A stretch of DNA of 64,000 bases from Tetrahymena elliotti 4EA (Eukaryota; Ciliophora; Oligohymenophorea; Hymenostomatida; Tetrahymenidae). The stretch spans positions 167,784-231,783 of the forward strand of contig JH720306.1 in the NCBI GenBank assembly GCA_000231825.2. Direction: 5' to 3'. Within the stretch, counting starts at the first letter, position 1. Each line of letters starts with the position of its first letter. Below are positions 1-11,401 of the stretch, piece by piece. The translations under genes were made by a program, and so were the position numbers. The notes below the pieces were generated by a model. It was not told the DNA's origin and did no database searches. It saw only the letters and a list, made by a program, of their open reading frames with translations.

Positions 1-143
1 TTTGGTAGTTAATTAATTAAAAGTTAAAATAAAAAAGTATTATTGAATCTTTTAGATAAATCTTTTAAAAAATAGATATGTTAAATATTGTGTCACATTA
101 TTACTGATATCAGGATTCATCTTTGAATTATTGAGCAATAAGC

Positions 144-836
144 ATGAGAATATTCTTATATTCAAAACCATCTTAATCAGAAATACTAATAATTTATAAG
201 CTTTTTTAAAACAAAATTAAATTTGTTTCACTCATCTTAATTTCATTGATTCTTAGTTCTATATTATTAAAATTAAAATTTCTATTTTCAAATAAGAAGA
301 CAATCAATTAAGATATTTTTTATAAATAAAACAAATATTTTATCATTTATTTAAACAAAATTAAATAATTGAGGTTTTAAAAGATTTAGATATATTTTCC
401 GAGTCAGTTTAATTCAACTCCAAAGTAAAGGTTGAGAAAAAGGACAGCCGTAGGAGCTATTTTAACATTTTCTATTATAGGATTGACAGGCCTTTATTTC
501 ATCTTGTAGTCATATATCTACTTTAGTGGCTAAATAGATCCTAAATTTAGATAATAATCATTTGTTTCAAGTAAAGCTGACATTAAATTAAATAATGAAA
601 TGTTTGCCTTAGATTTCTTCTCTCTCTATTCTCAATACAACTTTTTGAATGAAATATAAATCTTTAAAAATAAAACTTATATATTTAATGTGGAAAATTA
701 AAAGTTACTTGAAAAGGTTTAAAATAAAATTAAAGTAATTCAATATATTTAGTTTTTAAGAAAAAAATGCATAATCTATTTTAAAAAAAATCCATTATTA
801 TTTTTAAAAATAGAACAAATTTTTCGAATTTTGTGA
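144..836 (+). CDS. Fragment of a ciliate membrane-protein family
   Basis: This reading frame stays open in ciliate code from ATG 144 to TGA 834-836 (230 residues). Residues about 99-140 read KRTAVGAILTFSIIGLTG followed by a hydrophobic stretch and then an IDPKFRQQSF motif. I recognise this arrangement, a basic residue and 'T-x-x-G-A' before a transmembrane helix and then 'QIDPxxR', from a large expanded family of ciliate membrane proteins of unknown function. A second hydrophobic segment lies near residues 27-43. The start is uncertain: the family usually begins only about 20 residues before the helix, so the first 75 residues may be upstream sequence that is open by chance. From memory, family members are much longer and have further helices near the C-terminus, so this copy is probably truncated or has exons I did not find. 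It lies directly upstream of ATG101 on the same strand. Confidence 0.5.
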
Positions 837-1161
837 TCTAAAAATTTAAATTAAAAAATAAATTGAATTATGATAATAAAATAATTAGAATTTTAAAGTT
901 TAGCTAACATTTAGTAGTAGAGATAATAGTAAGATTATCGAGTCCTTTTAATTAATTTTATTATTTGGAATAGATAATTCATTTTTGATTAAACAAAGAA
1001 TTACCAATGTTTTTAATAATTAATTAATTATCAGTATTTTTTATAAATTAAATTTTAGAAATTTTAAATTGATTAGGTTCATTAAAATAATATTTACAAT
1101 AAAGCAAATAAATAGAAGCATTTAACATTAAAATAAAATAGACTCTGCTTAAATTTTAAAG

Positions 1162-1957
1162 ATGGAATTAGATCCTGTTACATTTACTTTGAATAAAATA
1201 GTAAAATTATTCTTAAAATACAAAAGATTTAGATATAAAGAGTAATTAAGATATTTCATGATTATAAAAATAAAGGCAATAAGTTAAGAATTAGTTAGTG
1301 ATGTAGTTAGCAGTATTATGCAAACTATCATCTTTCACAGGGCACTAGGAACTGTTTTTGTCAATTTTAAACAATGCCAAAAGCTTACAAATACCTCTTA
1401 TGTATAAATAATTAGCATTTGATCATATTTTATTAACTAATTTGAATTATATCTAGATGTATTGTGGAGATGAATAAGTAAATGAGTCCATTAAACAGTT
1501 AATAGCACAAATTGATAAAGACATAAAATCCAAACCAGAAAACAATTTATTAGGATAAATAAAACTGACATTTAAGAATTAAGAAAAAACAAAATATTTA
1601 TCTTTTCTTGATAAAAAACCAGCAAAAGTGTTTGAAAAGTGGCTGATTTCTTTAGAAATAAAAAAGAATCAAGAAGCAATTAATATACAAAGAGTAAATT
1701 TCTTTTATATAGGTTGATTGCATTTAAAAATCAATTATTTTGAAATAGGTAGAAAGTGATATATCAAATATTGTTTTTCAAATTGTAGATTTTGCAAACA
1801 AAAACTATGATCATATTGATGAATCTTACATTTCCAAATCCAAAGATAAAATTGTAGTCTTTCCATTTGAAGTAAAATATTTTTTTATCTCAAAAGATAT
1901 TTTTCTATTTCATCTTTTTAATAGATAGAATGGGTCTCTTAATAGTCTAGAAATTGA
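1162..1957 (+). CDS. ATG101: Autophagy-related protein 101 (HORMA-fold ULK/Atg1 complex subunit)
   Basis: Four exons (1162-1401, 1457-1693, 1749-1871, 1925-1957) join without a frame break into 210 residues; human ATG101 has about 218. The run IKAISQELVSDVVSSIMQTI followed by IFHRALGT matches the start of the ATG101 HORMA fold (human VEGRQVEEAM...HTVLLHRSTG). Later, IKLTFKNQEKTKYLSF and KVFEKWLISLEI fit the family's 'MSLEFYQKKKSRW' to 'WEVWTVKVHV' region, and the end has FPFEIEW. In opisthokonts and plants ATG101 stabilises ATG13 in the autophagy-initiation complex. An internal ATG at 1258 is an alternative start: alignment to human ATG101 begins about there, so the first 32 residues are either an extension or not translated. 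The tryptophan of the 'WF finger' is not seen at the expected place. The three introns are 53-55 nt with GT...AG ends. Confidence 0.8.
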
Positions 1958-2600
1958 TCTAGAGTACTGGAAATATTCTTTTTTGTTTTAATAAAAACTG
2001 GTAACTTAATTTGAAAAACAACTCATGACATAAAATAGATAATAAAATCCCAAAAGAAATGTATTTATTTATATTTAAAATAACTTACTCTATAATTAAA
2101 AACTAATATCTATTATTTTATATATTTTGTATTCCTCAGTTCTTCATTACATTTATTCATTATAATGGTAAATGCTAAATATATTAATTAAATGTTTAAT
2201 CTTTGAATTGTAAAATCTTAATGAATATAAGTGATCTTTTCGATTAGAAGTTAATTATCTCATGTTTAAAGATATTAAATACTTTTATTTTTTTATTAGT
2301 TATTGTATTTAGCAAATACTATTTCAATTACAAATAAATTTAGAGGATTTTAAAATTTATTGAAAAATAAGGAATGATTTTTATTTTTAAAATTTTTAAT
2401 AACTAAGATACCTATTTTTGAAAGAGATTAAATCAATAATTATTTATAATTGAACTTAAACTTAATTTTAGATAAAAAATAAAAATTGCTTTTATTAATT
2501 TTTATTTTTTTAATTTTAGAAGCAAGTCTCATAATCATAATTTTTTTAATTATGTAAGGCTTTTCTTGAATATTTTTATAATTGTTAAATAGTTAGACTG
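1958..2600. other. Intergenic spacer, no gene seen
   Basis: This very AT-rich spacer follows ATG101. I saw no reading frame with protein-like composition and no RNA gene. Confidence 0.6.
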
Positions 2601-2609
2601 TTTTGAGAA

Positions 2610-3330
2610 AGATGGTTTGCAACTATTAATTTAGATCATTTACAAAATAAGTAGCTAATTTAAGTCACTCATTTGAGATTGAGTAAAAATTATTTATTTA
2701 ATCTAAAATATAATAATAATTGTTTATTTGTTTGCTTGTTTAAGTTATTTAATCTTTATTTAGATTTAGAAGGTATTTGAATATTTTGAATTTTTTCTAA
2801 GAAGAGATGAGTTTAAGAATTTTATTATGGAGATGCTTCTTAGAAATGTAAATAAAACATATTTGTAACTATTGATATATAAAATATACAATACAAGTAG
2901 CTTATTTATGTGGTTTTATTGAGTAAATTAATGATTTAAATTAAATTTATTTTTAAATACTCTAGCCTAATCTATCATTTATTATGGTGTTTATTTTTAT
3001 TTAAGCTTTAGTAAGTTTTAGAAGATATTTGAATATTAAAAATCGCTCTTGAAGAGATGAGTTTAAGAATTAATTATATTATGTAGATAGAGATAAGAAA
3101 TAGAGTTGAATACATATTTACAATAATTGATTTACAACATTTATCAAACAGCTGCTCACTCATTTAAAGATTTAATTGATTGAGCAAATGATTTAATTTA
3201 AAATAAATATCTTTTTATTTAATATTGATAAAGAGTGTTTATTTTATTTAGTTATTTATTTATTTAAGTATTTTTAGTTAGCTTAAGCCAAGGTTGAAAT
3301 GTAACTATTAATTTATAATTTTAATTCATT
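2610..3330. repeat. Degenerate tandem repeat, period about 250 bp
   Basis: An identical 20-mer occurs at 2801-2820 and 3051-3070, exactly 250 bp apart, and the flanks are similar on both sides. A second anchor of the form 'ttgYaactattRat' occurs near 2617, 2862, 3115 and 3301. Each of the first three is followed within about 40 bp by a 'gtagct/ctgct' block and by a phrase resembling 'actcattt...gattgag'. This gives three to four diverged units between ATG101 and the MORN gene. Confidence 0.6.
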
Positions 3331-3413
3331 TGCATTTTGTTTATTGGCACATTTTGTGCTTTAAAATGCAAATAAAATAATTATAAATGGAAAAATAAGA
3401 TCTAATATGATCT

Positions 3414-6400
3414 TCATTGATAGTTGCTATTAAGTCTCTTTTGGTTAGTGTAAATGTGAGATAAGCTATGATTTACTTCATTGAATTTATCACCTGATCT
3501 TTCTCTCTCAGGTGAGTAGTCTAAATTGCTAATTCCAGCTGGTTTCCAGACAGGAGGATGAAGTAGCATTCTTATTCTTTAAACAGTAATAGGGTCAGTA
3601 TAATCTTTGTACATTCCCTTTCTTAGATTTAATTTAGGGCGTAAATTTTTCCACAAGATTATTTCATGCTTTTTAAGCAATATTTATTTTTATTTTCTTC
3701 CATTCTTTTTTCTTTCAAGAGAATCCTCATTATTATTTCCGTTGTTGCTGTTATTTATTTATGGAAGATAAGAATGCTAATTGTTAGCAAAAGAATTGTT
3801 TTTATTTGGATTTGGGGTGATAGAACTGTTTCTTAAATTAGGCATGTAAAAGTTAGGTCTGTTTCCACTCACAGATATACTTCTTCTCTTGTCTGAATTA
3901 CTATTAGCAATTTAAGAGTTAGAGTTATTGTTATTATTATTATTATTACTGTTATAAATTTTATTATATGGTTATTAATTATTTTTAGGATTTAAATGGT
4001 TTCCATTGCTACTTTTTGTTCTACGTTGTTCATCAGAGTCGTTCATAATAACATTATTAGGATGGCCTTCTTCAGTATAGCTATTTCTCAAATAGTTGGC
4101 AGTTTCTTTAAATTTGTCTTGATTTTATGGACTAATTTAATCTTAATTATCAGCACCACCTTCTATATTATTATTTGATTGCTGAATTTTAGATGCCACT
4201 AAACATTTAAATAAAAAACTTCAATAGAAAATAAAAATATAATCTTTATTATTTACCTTAAGATAGTTTTGGATGATTTTCATTTTCTTAATTTTTATTA
4301 CTTTTGCTTGAATCTGGAATTATATTTTCATCTTGAAGAAAAGATTTTAAATTTTTACTATTTGTGCTTGTACTGTTCATTAACACTGCACTTTTTCTTG
4401 ATGGAGTTTGTTTTATGCCTAACTTTCCATTTGATTTTTAGCTTTATAAAAATTATGATCAATTTTATTAAGAATTTGTTGAAGAATTTACTTAGAATCA
4501 GGAATATTTTTTTTTGCAGAGCTTTTGCTTGGTGTTCTTTTAGTTGCAGATAAGTTTGCTTTATGGTTAGGGGAGACACTGCTATGCTTTTAGGAATTAG
4601 GTGCTTTATTTCTCAAAACAGATTTAGATAAGGTTTATTGTTTTGTTGGGCTGAGCCTGAATTTACTACTTTCTCTAAATAGCTCCTGCTATTGATTGTA
4701 TTACATTAGGTTTTATTGTTATTTATTTACAAATTCATCTTCATCACTAACACAGTTTCCTTTGAAAATATTATTAACAAACAAACCTCTCTTGGTTCCT
4801 TCACCTGGAATAAATAATTCTCCTTCTCCACTTTAAATACCTCTTTCCCAGAATCCCTGATTTAATTTCATAAATAAATAAAGTTTAAAAAATAAAAAAA
4901 CTTTACTTTATAAAAGCTTCCATCTGTCCAAAACATTTCTCCATAGCCATGTCTTAAATCATCAAAGTAGTTTCCTCTAAATTCATTTCCTGAAGCCCAT
5001 CTAAAAACACCAAATCCACATTTTTTATCATTTTAATATTCTCCTTCATATTTATCTGCATTAATATCTTGCAAATTTCTCCTCCAAATTCCTTTTTGAA
5101 TTGATTTATAAACATCAAAATGCTTAAATTTGTAATTAATTTACCTTTTCCGTGTCTTAAACCATTTTTAAAAGTCCCTTTGTAATGGCTGTTATTAGCC
5201 CAAGTATATTCTCCATATCCTTCAGGTCTTCCATTAACATATTAACCCTAATAAAGATCTCCATTTGAGAATCTTTCTGACCCTTCTCCATGCTTAAGAC
5301 AAACCTTAAATTACCCTTCATATCTATCACCTAAAATTAAAAATTAAACTTTTAATGTTACTTAAAATTATTTACCATTAACCCAGGTATGAACACCATA
5401 CCCATCAGACTTTCCAAATTTCCATTCTCCAATATAAGAATCTCCTTTTGGACCTCTCCACATTCCTGATCCATGTTTCATACCTCCAAGCCATTAGCCA
5501 TCATATATTTCATTATTAGCCCATACATAAGTACCCATACCTTCACTTTTTCCATTAACAAAGTAACCTTCATATCTATTTCCATTTGGATAAAGCTCAA
5601 AACCCCTTCCAAATTTCAAATCATTTTACCACTCTCCTTCATATGCTCTACCATTAAAATATATCATAATACCTAAATTATAATTAAATTAATAAAATTA
5701 ATATCACTAGCCAACCATTCAAATTTAAAATTAAAATCTAAATTTGATAAAAAAGACAAATTTTTTATTGATTTGCTTCATTTTTGAATAAAAAATCATT
5801 TTTAGAGCCAGGGCTAAATAGTCTAAATAAAAATATAACCTCATATTATAGTTAGGTTAATATTGTAATGAAAAATAGTAGATTACCTTTTCCACATCTT
5901 TAATTGTTAACCATATCACCAAAATAAACCGATTATTTATATCTTTTTAATTTGACATGTTCTGACTTAAGAATTTCGTCAATAGTAATTATATCAGGAT
6001 TATGAACTGTGTAAGCTTTGAAGAATTCAAGTAGACTATCATGATCTTATAGAGCTTATATTTATTCCTTAAGGTACAATATACGTTAAAACACAGCTTA
6101 TTGTTATGTGTTGAAATTTCCTTCAAATATTTAGCTTTATGAGCTACCACCAAATCCAGTGGTTCCTTAATTATCGACAGCCACTATCATATTATGATGG
6201 GAGCGATTTAAATTTGATTCATCCTGTATAAAGCTATCACTTTTTAAGTTTCTAATCCTTGATGAATATCCCATTTACTATGGTTATTATTATCTTTAAG
6301 AAATAAATTATTCATCCATATTGCTTATCTGCATATCAATTGAATTCTATCCAGATATTATATTTTCTTTGTTATTGCTTGACAATGGAGTCTAATTTTT

Positions 6401-7057
6401 CCCTCCTGGTTTAAAGTTAACGCTGTTTATTTAAGGACTTTACTAGTTAGAGCTTTAAATGTTAGTACTATTTAAGTCATGCTAAATCGATCCATTTTAA
6501 TTATTTTTATTGCTCCCACTACTCATCGGATGCTACGATTAAGTTTATATACGAGTTGAGGCTTCTCCACTTACTAATTCGTTTCTTTATAGATCCTTAA
6601 CTTATTATATTTCTTTTATCTTGAACCTAAAATAAACAAATTTATATATTTAATATTGAATTATTATATCAATTGTTCGTTGCGATTAAATGGTATTGCT
6701 ATAAAAAATTCAAAGAATATTATTTTAATAACAACTAAAACAAAACAAATTTTAAAATGTTTTTTCATTCTCAAAAAAAGATCAAATAATTCTATTTAAT
6801 CTCTATGAAAAAAATCATTTATTTTGTCTGAAGAATGATTTCAATCTTTTAAAAATCATCTCTAAGAACTTTGTTTATTTTAATTGATGCAAAGCGAATT
6901 GAAAAGTTTGAAGACAAGATTACTATTTATCTTATGGGGGAGACTTGGATTTATCGTAAGAGTTATTCCTATCTTTAGATTGATTATTTGAATTGGCTAT
7001 TTCTTTTTCAGGGTGATTTGAAGAATTATCTTGGAAATTGTGAGATGTTTCTTTCAT
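3414..7057 (-). CDS. MORN-repeat protein with long N/S/Q-rich tails
   Basis: Eight exons on the minus strand (6924-7057, 5887-6626, 5376-5672, 5145-5330, 4907-5091, 4492-4856, 4257-4441, 3414-4198) sum to 2877 nt, giving 958 residues. Residues about 280-535 hold around ten or eleven MORN repeats of about 23 residues, for example YEGYFVNGKSEGMG, YIGEWKFGKSDGYG and YQGQYVNGRPEGYG. MORN repeats bind lipid or act as protein scaffolds, often at cortical or ciliary structures in protists. The N-terminal 280 residues and the C-terminal 420 are rich in Asn, Ser and Gln and probably disordered. The last 90 residues are more ordered, with a LLKKHEIILWKNLRPKLNLR segment that could be a conserved end domain. 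The 50-nt intron at 4442-4491 explains an apparent frame change in the tail. Start ATG 7055-7057 is the first in frame. No catalytic domain such as a kinase or SET domain is fused to it. Confidence 0.9.
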
Positions 7058-7957
7058 GAATAATGTAATAAATAAATAAGAAATAATATTTATGATTTAA
7101 TTGGTAATATATTTAATAAATTATCTTCTTTCTTATTGATTTATTTACTCATACATATTATTAATCTAATTCACTAAAAAAACTAGTGAATACTATTCAA
7201 TATTTCTGAATATTAATTATTAATTTCTTAAATTGGTGCAACTATCGCTGTAAAATCATTATAAGACACACATACAAACAAAACCGTCTTCTTTTTACTT
7301 ATACAAATAAATGTAAAATAAGATAGAACACTAAGATTTCAATACAAAATTAAATTTTATCATACTTTCGTTATTACTGTAATATTCTTAATCAAGATAC
7401 TTTTGATCCAACAAAATGTCTCTTTTTTATTTTTTTATTTGAATTTCTGCTCATATTTATGGACATTTACTATCTCTTAAAATAAAAATTATCCTTTAAG
7501 CAATTATACTAAATTAAAACACAAACTAAAATTAGCTCTACAATTAACCAATCAATCAATATCTAATTTTGCCTGCTTAATTTGACAGACATAAACATTA
7601 ATTTTTTTACTGATAAAAAATATGAAAATAAAATTTATCTGAAATTCATAACTAAAATAAGCTTAAGCTTATTGCTACTCATAAGCAAACAATTCTCTGA
7701 TCGATTGAATACAATTAAAATGAGTCAATTTTGGCTCTTAATTATTTACTTATTGCTAACATTAGCTAACTGATGAAGTTGTAAAAATAATAAACTGATG
7801 TTATTTAATTGAATAGAGCATAAAAATATGATTTTAATCTGAACTTAAACTTTTTAAGTAAAAAAAATAAATAGCCTCAAATTTAAAATGTGAAATAAAA
7901 CTAATTAGATTTTTGTAAAGATTAGTTTTAATAAAATACTTGAATACATAAAAGAAT
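7058..7957. other. Intergenic spacer with one small standard-code ORF
   Basis: This gap separates the starts and stops of the MORN and ARP5 genes. A 63-codon plus-strand frame at 7582-7773 is open even in the standard code and ends in a hydrophobic stretch. It has no recognisable family and could be chance. Nothing else is supported. Confidence 0.5.
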
Positions 7958-10900
7958 TCAATAAGGAATAACAACATTTGAAAAAGGATTGTTTTTAAAT
8001 AGACCTTCAGAAGATCCTTTTTCAAAATACTCTTCTTTACTAATAAAATATTCATTTAATTTATTTCCATATTATTTATAAATTTTTTGCATTCCTAACC
8101 AAGCACCGAAAATAGGTTCTTGCATGAGACCAACCTTGACAACACTTCCTACTTTAAAGTTAGAAATTAAATCTTTTTCAATTCTTTTAGCCAATCCTTG
8201 CATGACACTACCTCCTCCCTAAAATTAAAAAATAAAAATAAAATAAAATCATTAAAATAAATTAATTACAGTAATTTTAATATTTTAAAGAAGCTTAGCT
8301 TGTGTCTCTTCAGGGAATTTGTTAAGAATAAAAGTAATAACATCTGTGAGACCTGATTAGTCAACTCCAACTATTCCAGGTTAGAATACAGCTTCATTTC
8401 CTCTGAAACGATCTACAGATAATTCAATAAATGGTTCTTGCATGCTCAAGCCGTAAGGATTTACCTCACCAATTTTTATTTTATCATCAAAATCTAATTT
8501 AAAATATTAAATTTTATATAAAGATCAATCATAAAAAGTTTAAGTAATTTGTGTTAAATAAATTTTCATAAATCAATTATTTAAATAAGATTTTTTCATT
8601 ATTCTTTAAAAATTTTAAGAATACTTCTTATTAGTTTTTAAGAATAAATTTTATTTTCAAACACCATAAAATTATATTTTCAATAAATATTCAATTTTCA
8701 TTGAATAAATAAATTGTTTTCCTTCTATTATTCTTTTCATGCTAAAAACAATTATTTTATTTTTCAATTTATCTAATAATTTATTCTAGCAATATATCTC
8801 AAAATAGTTATTTTTAAAAAGGATATTAAAATTTCTAAGAGAGAAAAGCTTATGTGATAAATAAAAATATTAAAAAATAAGCTTAATAACGTATCTATCT
8901 ATCTATCAATCCTATAAAGAATAATCTTAGTAAAGAGATATCAATTAAGAAAATCAGAGATTCAACTAAATAATAAACAACTTCATTATTAAATCAAAAG
9001 TTATTCGAAGTTAAACTTAACTTATTTACAATTTTGGCCAATAAATTTTTATGATAAATAATAAGAAAAAAATGATTATAGATAGGATTGAGCCAAAAGA
9101 ATTTTTTGTTAGGAAAATATAAAAATTTTATTAAAAATCAATAATAAAGAAATATTATTCGACTTTAAAAGAGTTTTTAATAAGTTTTCATCAATTTTTT
9201 TGATGAATAAATTTATCTTGTGAAATTTAGGAAAAAAATTATTTCAGCATCTAAAAATTTTATTTGAGAAAATAAAATTCGTTGAAATAAAATCAAGAAA
9301 AAAATGAAAATTAGATAGTTTAAAAAAAGGTTTTTACTGGGATCCATTTCTCTCAATTCTATTTCTATTTCATTTAACTTCATTTCTTGGTTTTCTTCAT
9401 CTGATTCGTAATCTCTTTGAATGCCAATGTAGATGTTCCAATCTTCATCATTCATACCAAAATTATCATCTTTTCCAATCTTTATTTAGTAAATAAAATA
9501 ATAAATTAAAATATTTATTTCAAATTTTTATCTCCCTAACCTTTTCAGAGGCACCAAGCTATGCAATGGTTTGCATTCTTTTTTAATTAACTCTGGAATT
9601 TCTAGTGGAAAGTTCTTGTTGATGTTTCTTTTTTTCTTCAACTTTTTTGATGATTTTTAATCTTTTTTCATAAAGCATATTCAAATAAACTTCTGGGTTA
9701 GATGTTTTCATTTTAATAATTTCTTCTTTTTTTTGCTTTTCAAGAGCCTTCTTTTCTGCTCTTGTTTCAGCTGCTTACTTTTGAATAATTTATAATTTCT
9801 TTTATTTTTATTGCTATGCTGTTAACTAAGAGTCTGCTATATTTATTAAAGTGTATTTATCTTCTTCCAATGTATCTTTAGGTAGGAAGCCTAATTTAAT
9901 CTTTACTTTTTATATTCTTTTGCGAACCTCATCAATTCCTTTACCTTTACCAAAATACTACTCAATAACCATCTATTAATTAAATAAAATGAATATTCCT
10001 TAAATACAAAAACGGAAATAATTAGTAATAGAATATTAAATTAACTTCCTCCCCCGCCAAAATAAAAACAAATTCAAATTTACAGATAAGCTTTGCATAA
10101 ATTCTATCAAATGATGATTATTTAAAAACAATAATTATTTTGTATATTAATTTTACTTTAGCAGATTGTTAGTCTTCTTTGAATTTGCTTTCAAGTGATT
10201 CTAACTCAGCTAATTCTTTTTCATGAGTTCTCTTTTTTTCTTCTCTCTTTTTTTGCATAGCTTCTTTTAATCTTTCTGCCTATTTTTGTCTAATTTCTTG
10301 CTTTCTAATAAGTTCACTTTCATCAATAACTTTTTGTTAAATAGGGAAATCTATGTAAATGGGTTCCTAGAGACCTGTAAGATCTGTTAGAAGGTTGTTT
10401 TCTCTAGAAATTGGGTTGCTATAAAATTTATTTTAGAATCCATCAGTTCCGCATTTTAAATATTTAAGTTAATCGTCATAGTTAAGAGCAACTGCACAAT
10501 TATTTAAGTGTATGGCCTAAACGGTTTGATAATCCAAATGATGTTTTTAATGATTATTCTTTAAAATGAGCTACTTGTATAAAACTTCAAAGCAATTAAA
10601 ATAACCAACATTTATTCTCTTTATTTCTTCAAACATAATCTAACCATTTACCATAGGAATGATATGACATGTTGTGTGTCCTATACTAATAATTAAACAA
10701 GTTTCTGTTTGATATCTATCCTAACCAAATTCATAAAATGTTGCAAAAAATGTATCTACACCTATCATAACTGAAGGAATCTAATGATTAAAAATAAATA
10801 TATCATTTTTAGTGTCTAACTACTTTCATAAAATAAATCTAATAATTTTTTATTTACTTCATAACATTCAAAATACTATTCAAGCAAATTCTATCTGCAA

Positions 10901-11401
10901 TATTCAGGATTAGCAACTGGCTCAGTAATAATTAATGGGTGATCTACTTTAGATTCGACAACACCAATTTCATTAAAAATAAAATCATTCAGATTTTCAA
11001 GTAAACCAAATTGCTAAATAATATTTCTTTCATACGGTGATCTATAATTGCCTTTGAACAAATCAACATCCTTTATTTTGGTGGAAGTGAGTGCTTAAGT
11101 AATGCTAGTTTTTGAATCTTTAGATTTGCTAAGCAGTGATTGCACTGAAAGATCAGGCTTAGAACTATTACCCCAACCCTTTTATAGAAACAGTAAATAA
11201 ACAATAAAAAATTAAATCATAAATTACTGCTTTTGTAATGCCACTGCCATAATCAATTAAAATAGGAATTTCAGTATCATAATCATTTTAAATCAATTAG
11301 GGTTTTCTATCACTTGCTGGCTCATATAAAGGGTTATTGTATTAACGAACATCATAAATCAAAAATCTTTAAGGTTCTTTTAAATATTTCTATGTCTTCA
11401 T
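7958..11401 (-). CDS. ARP5: Actin-related protein 5 (INO80 chromatin-remodelling complex)
   Basis: Seven exons (11228-11401, 10858-11178, 10157-10780, 9541-9972, 9338-9479, 8270-8493, 7958-8218) sum to 2178 nt and give 725 residues. The actin fold is split as in ARP5. The N-terminal phosphate loop reads IPILIDYGSGITKAGWGN. The C-terminal half has a second loop GIVGVDQSGLTDVI and the actin GGGSVMQGLAKRIEKDL and IFGAWLGM motifs. Between them lies the long charged, coiled-coil insertion typical of ARP5, including MLYEKRLKIIKKVEEKKK, then KRMQTIAQLGAS and the acidic FGMNDEDWNIYIGIQRDYES block. ARP5 with IES6 couples INO80 ATPase activity to nucleosome sliding in the nucleus. Introns are 40-190 nt except one of 844 nt (8494-9337), which interrupts the codon for an Asn in 'EMDPN|FDDKIKIG'. 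The stop is TGA at 7958-7960. The intron at 9973-10156 contains an unusual C-rich run (cctcccccgcc). Confidence 0.92.

Noticed and set aside
4442..4491. Apparent frameshift in the MORN protein tail
   Set aside because: A 50-nt GTAAAT...AAAG intron restores the frame and makes the total of all exons divisible by three.
9480..9540. Read-through frame across the ARP5 coiled-coil insert without an intron
   Set aside because: The other frame gives KRMQTIAQLGAS, a recognisable ARP5 signature, and a 61-nt intron then joins it to the acidic block.
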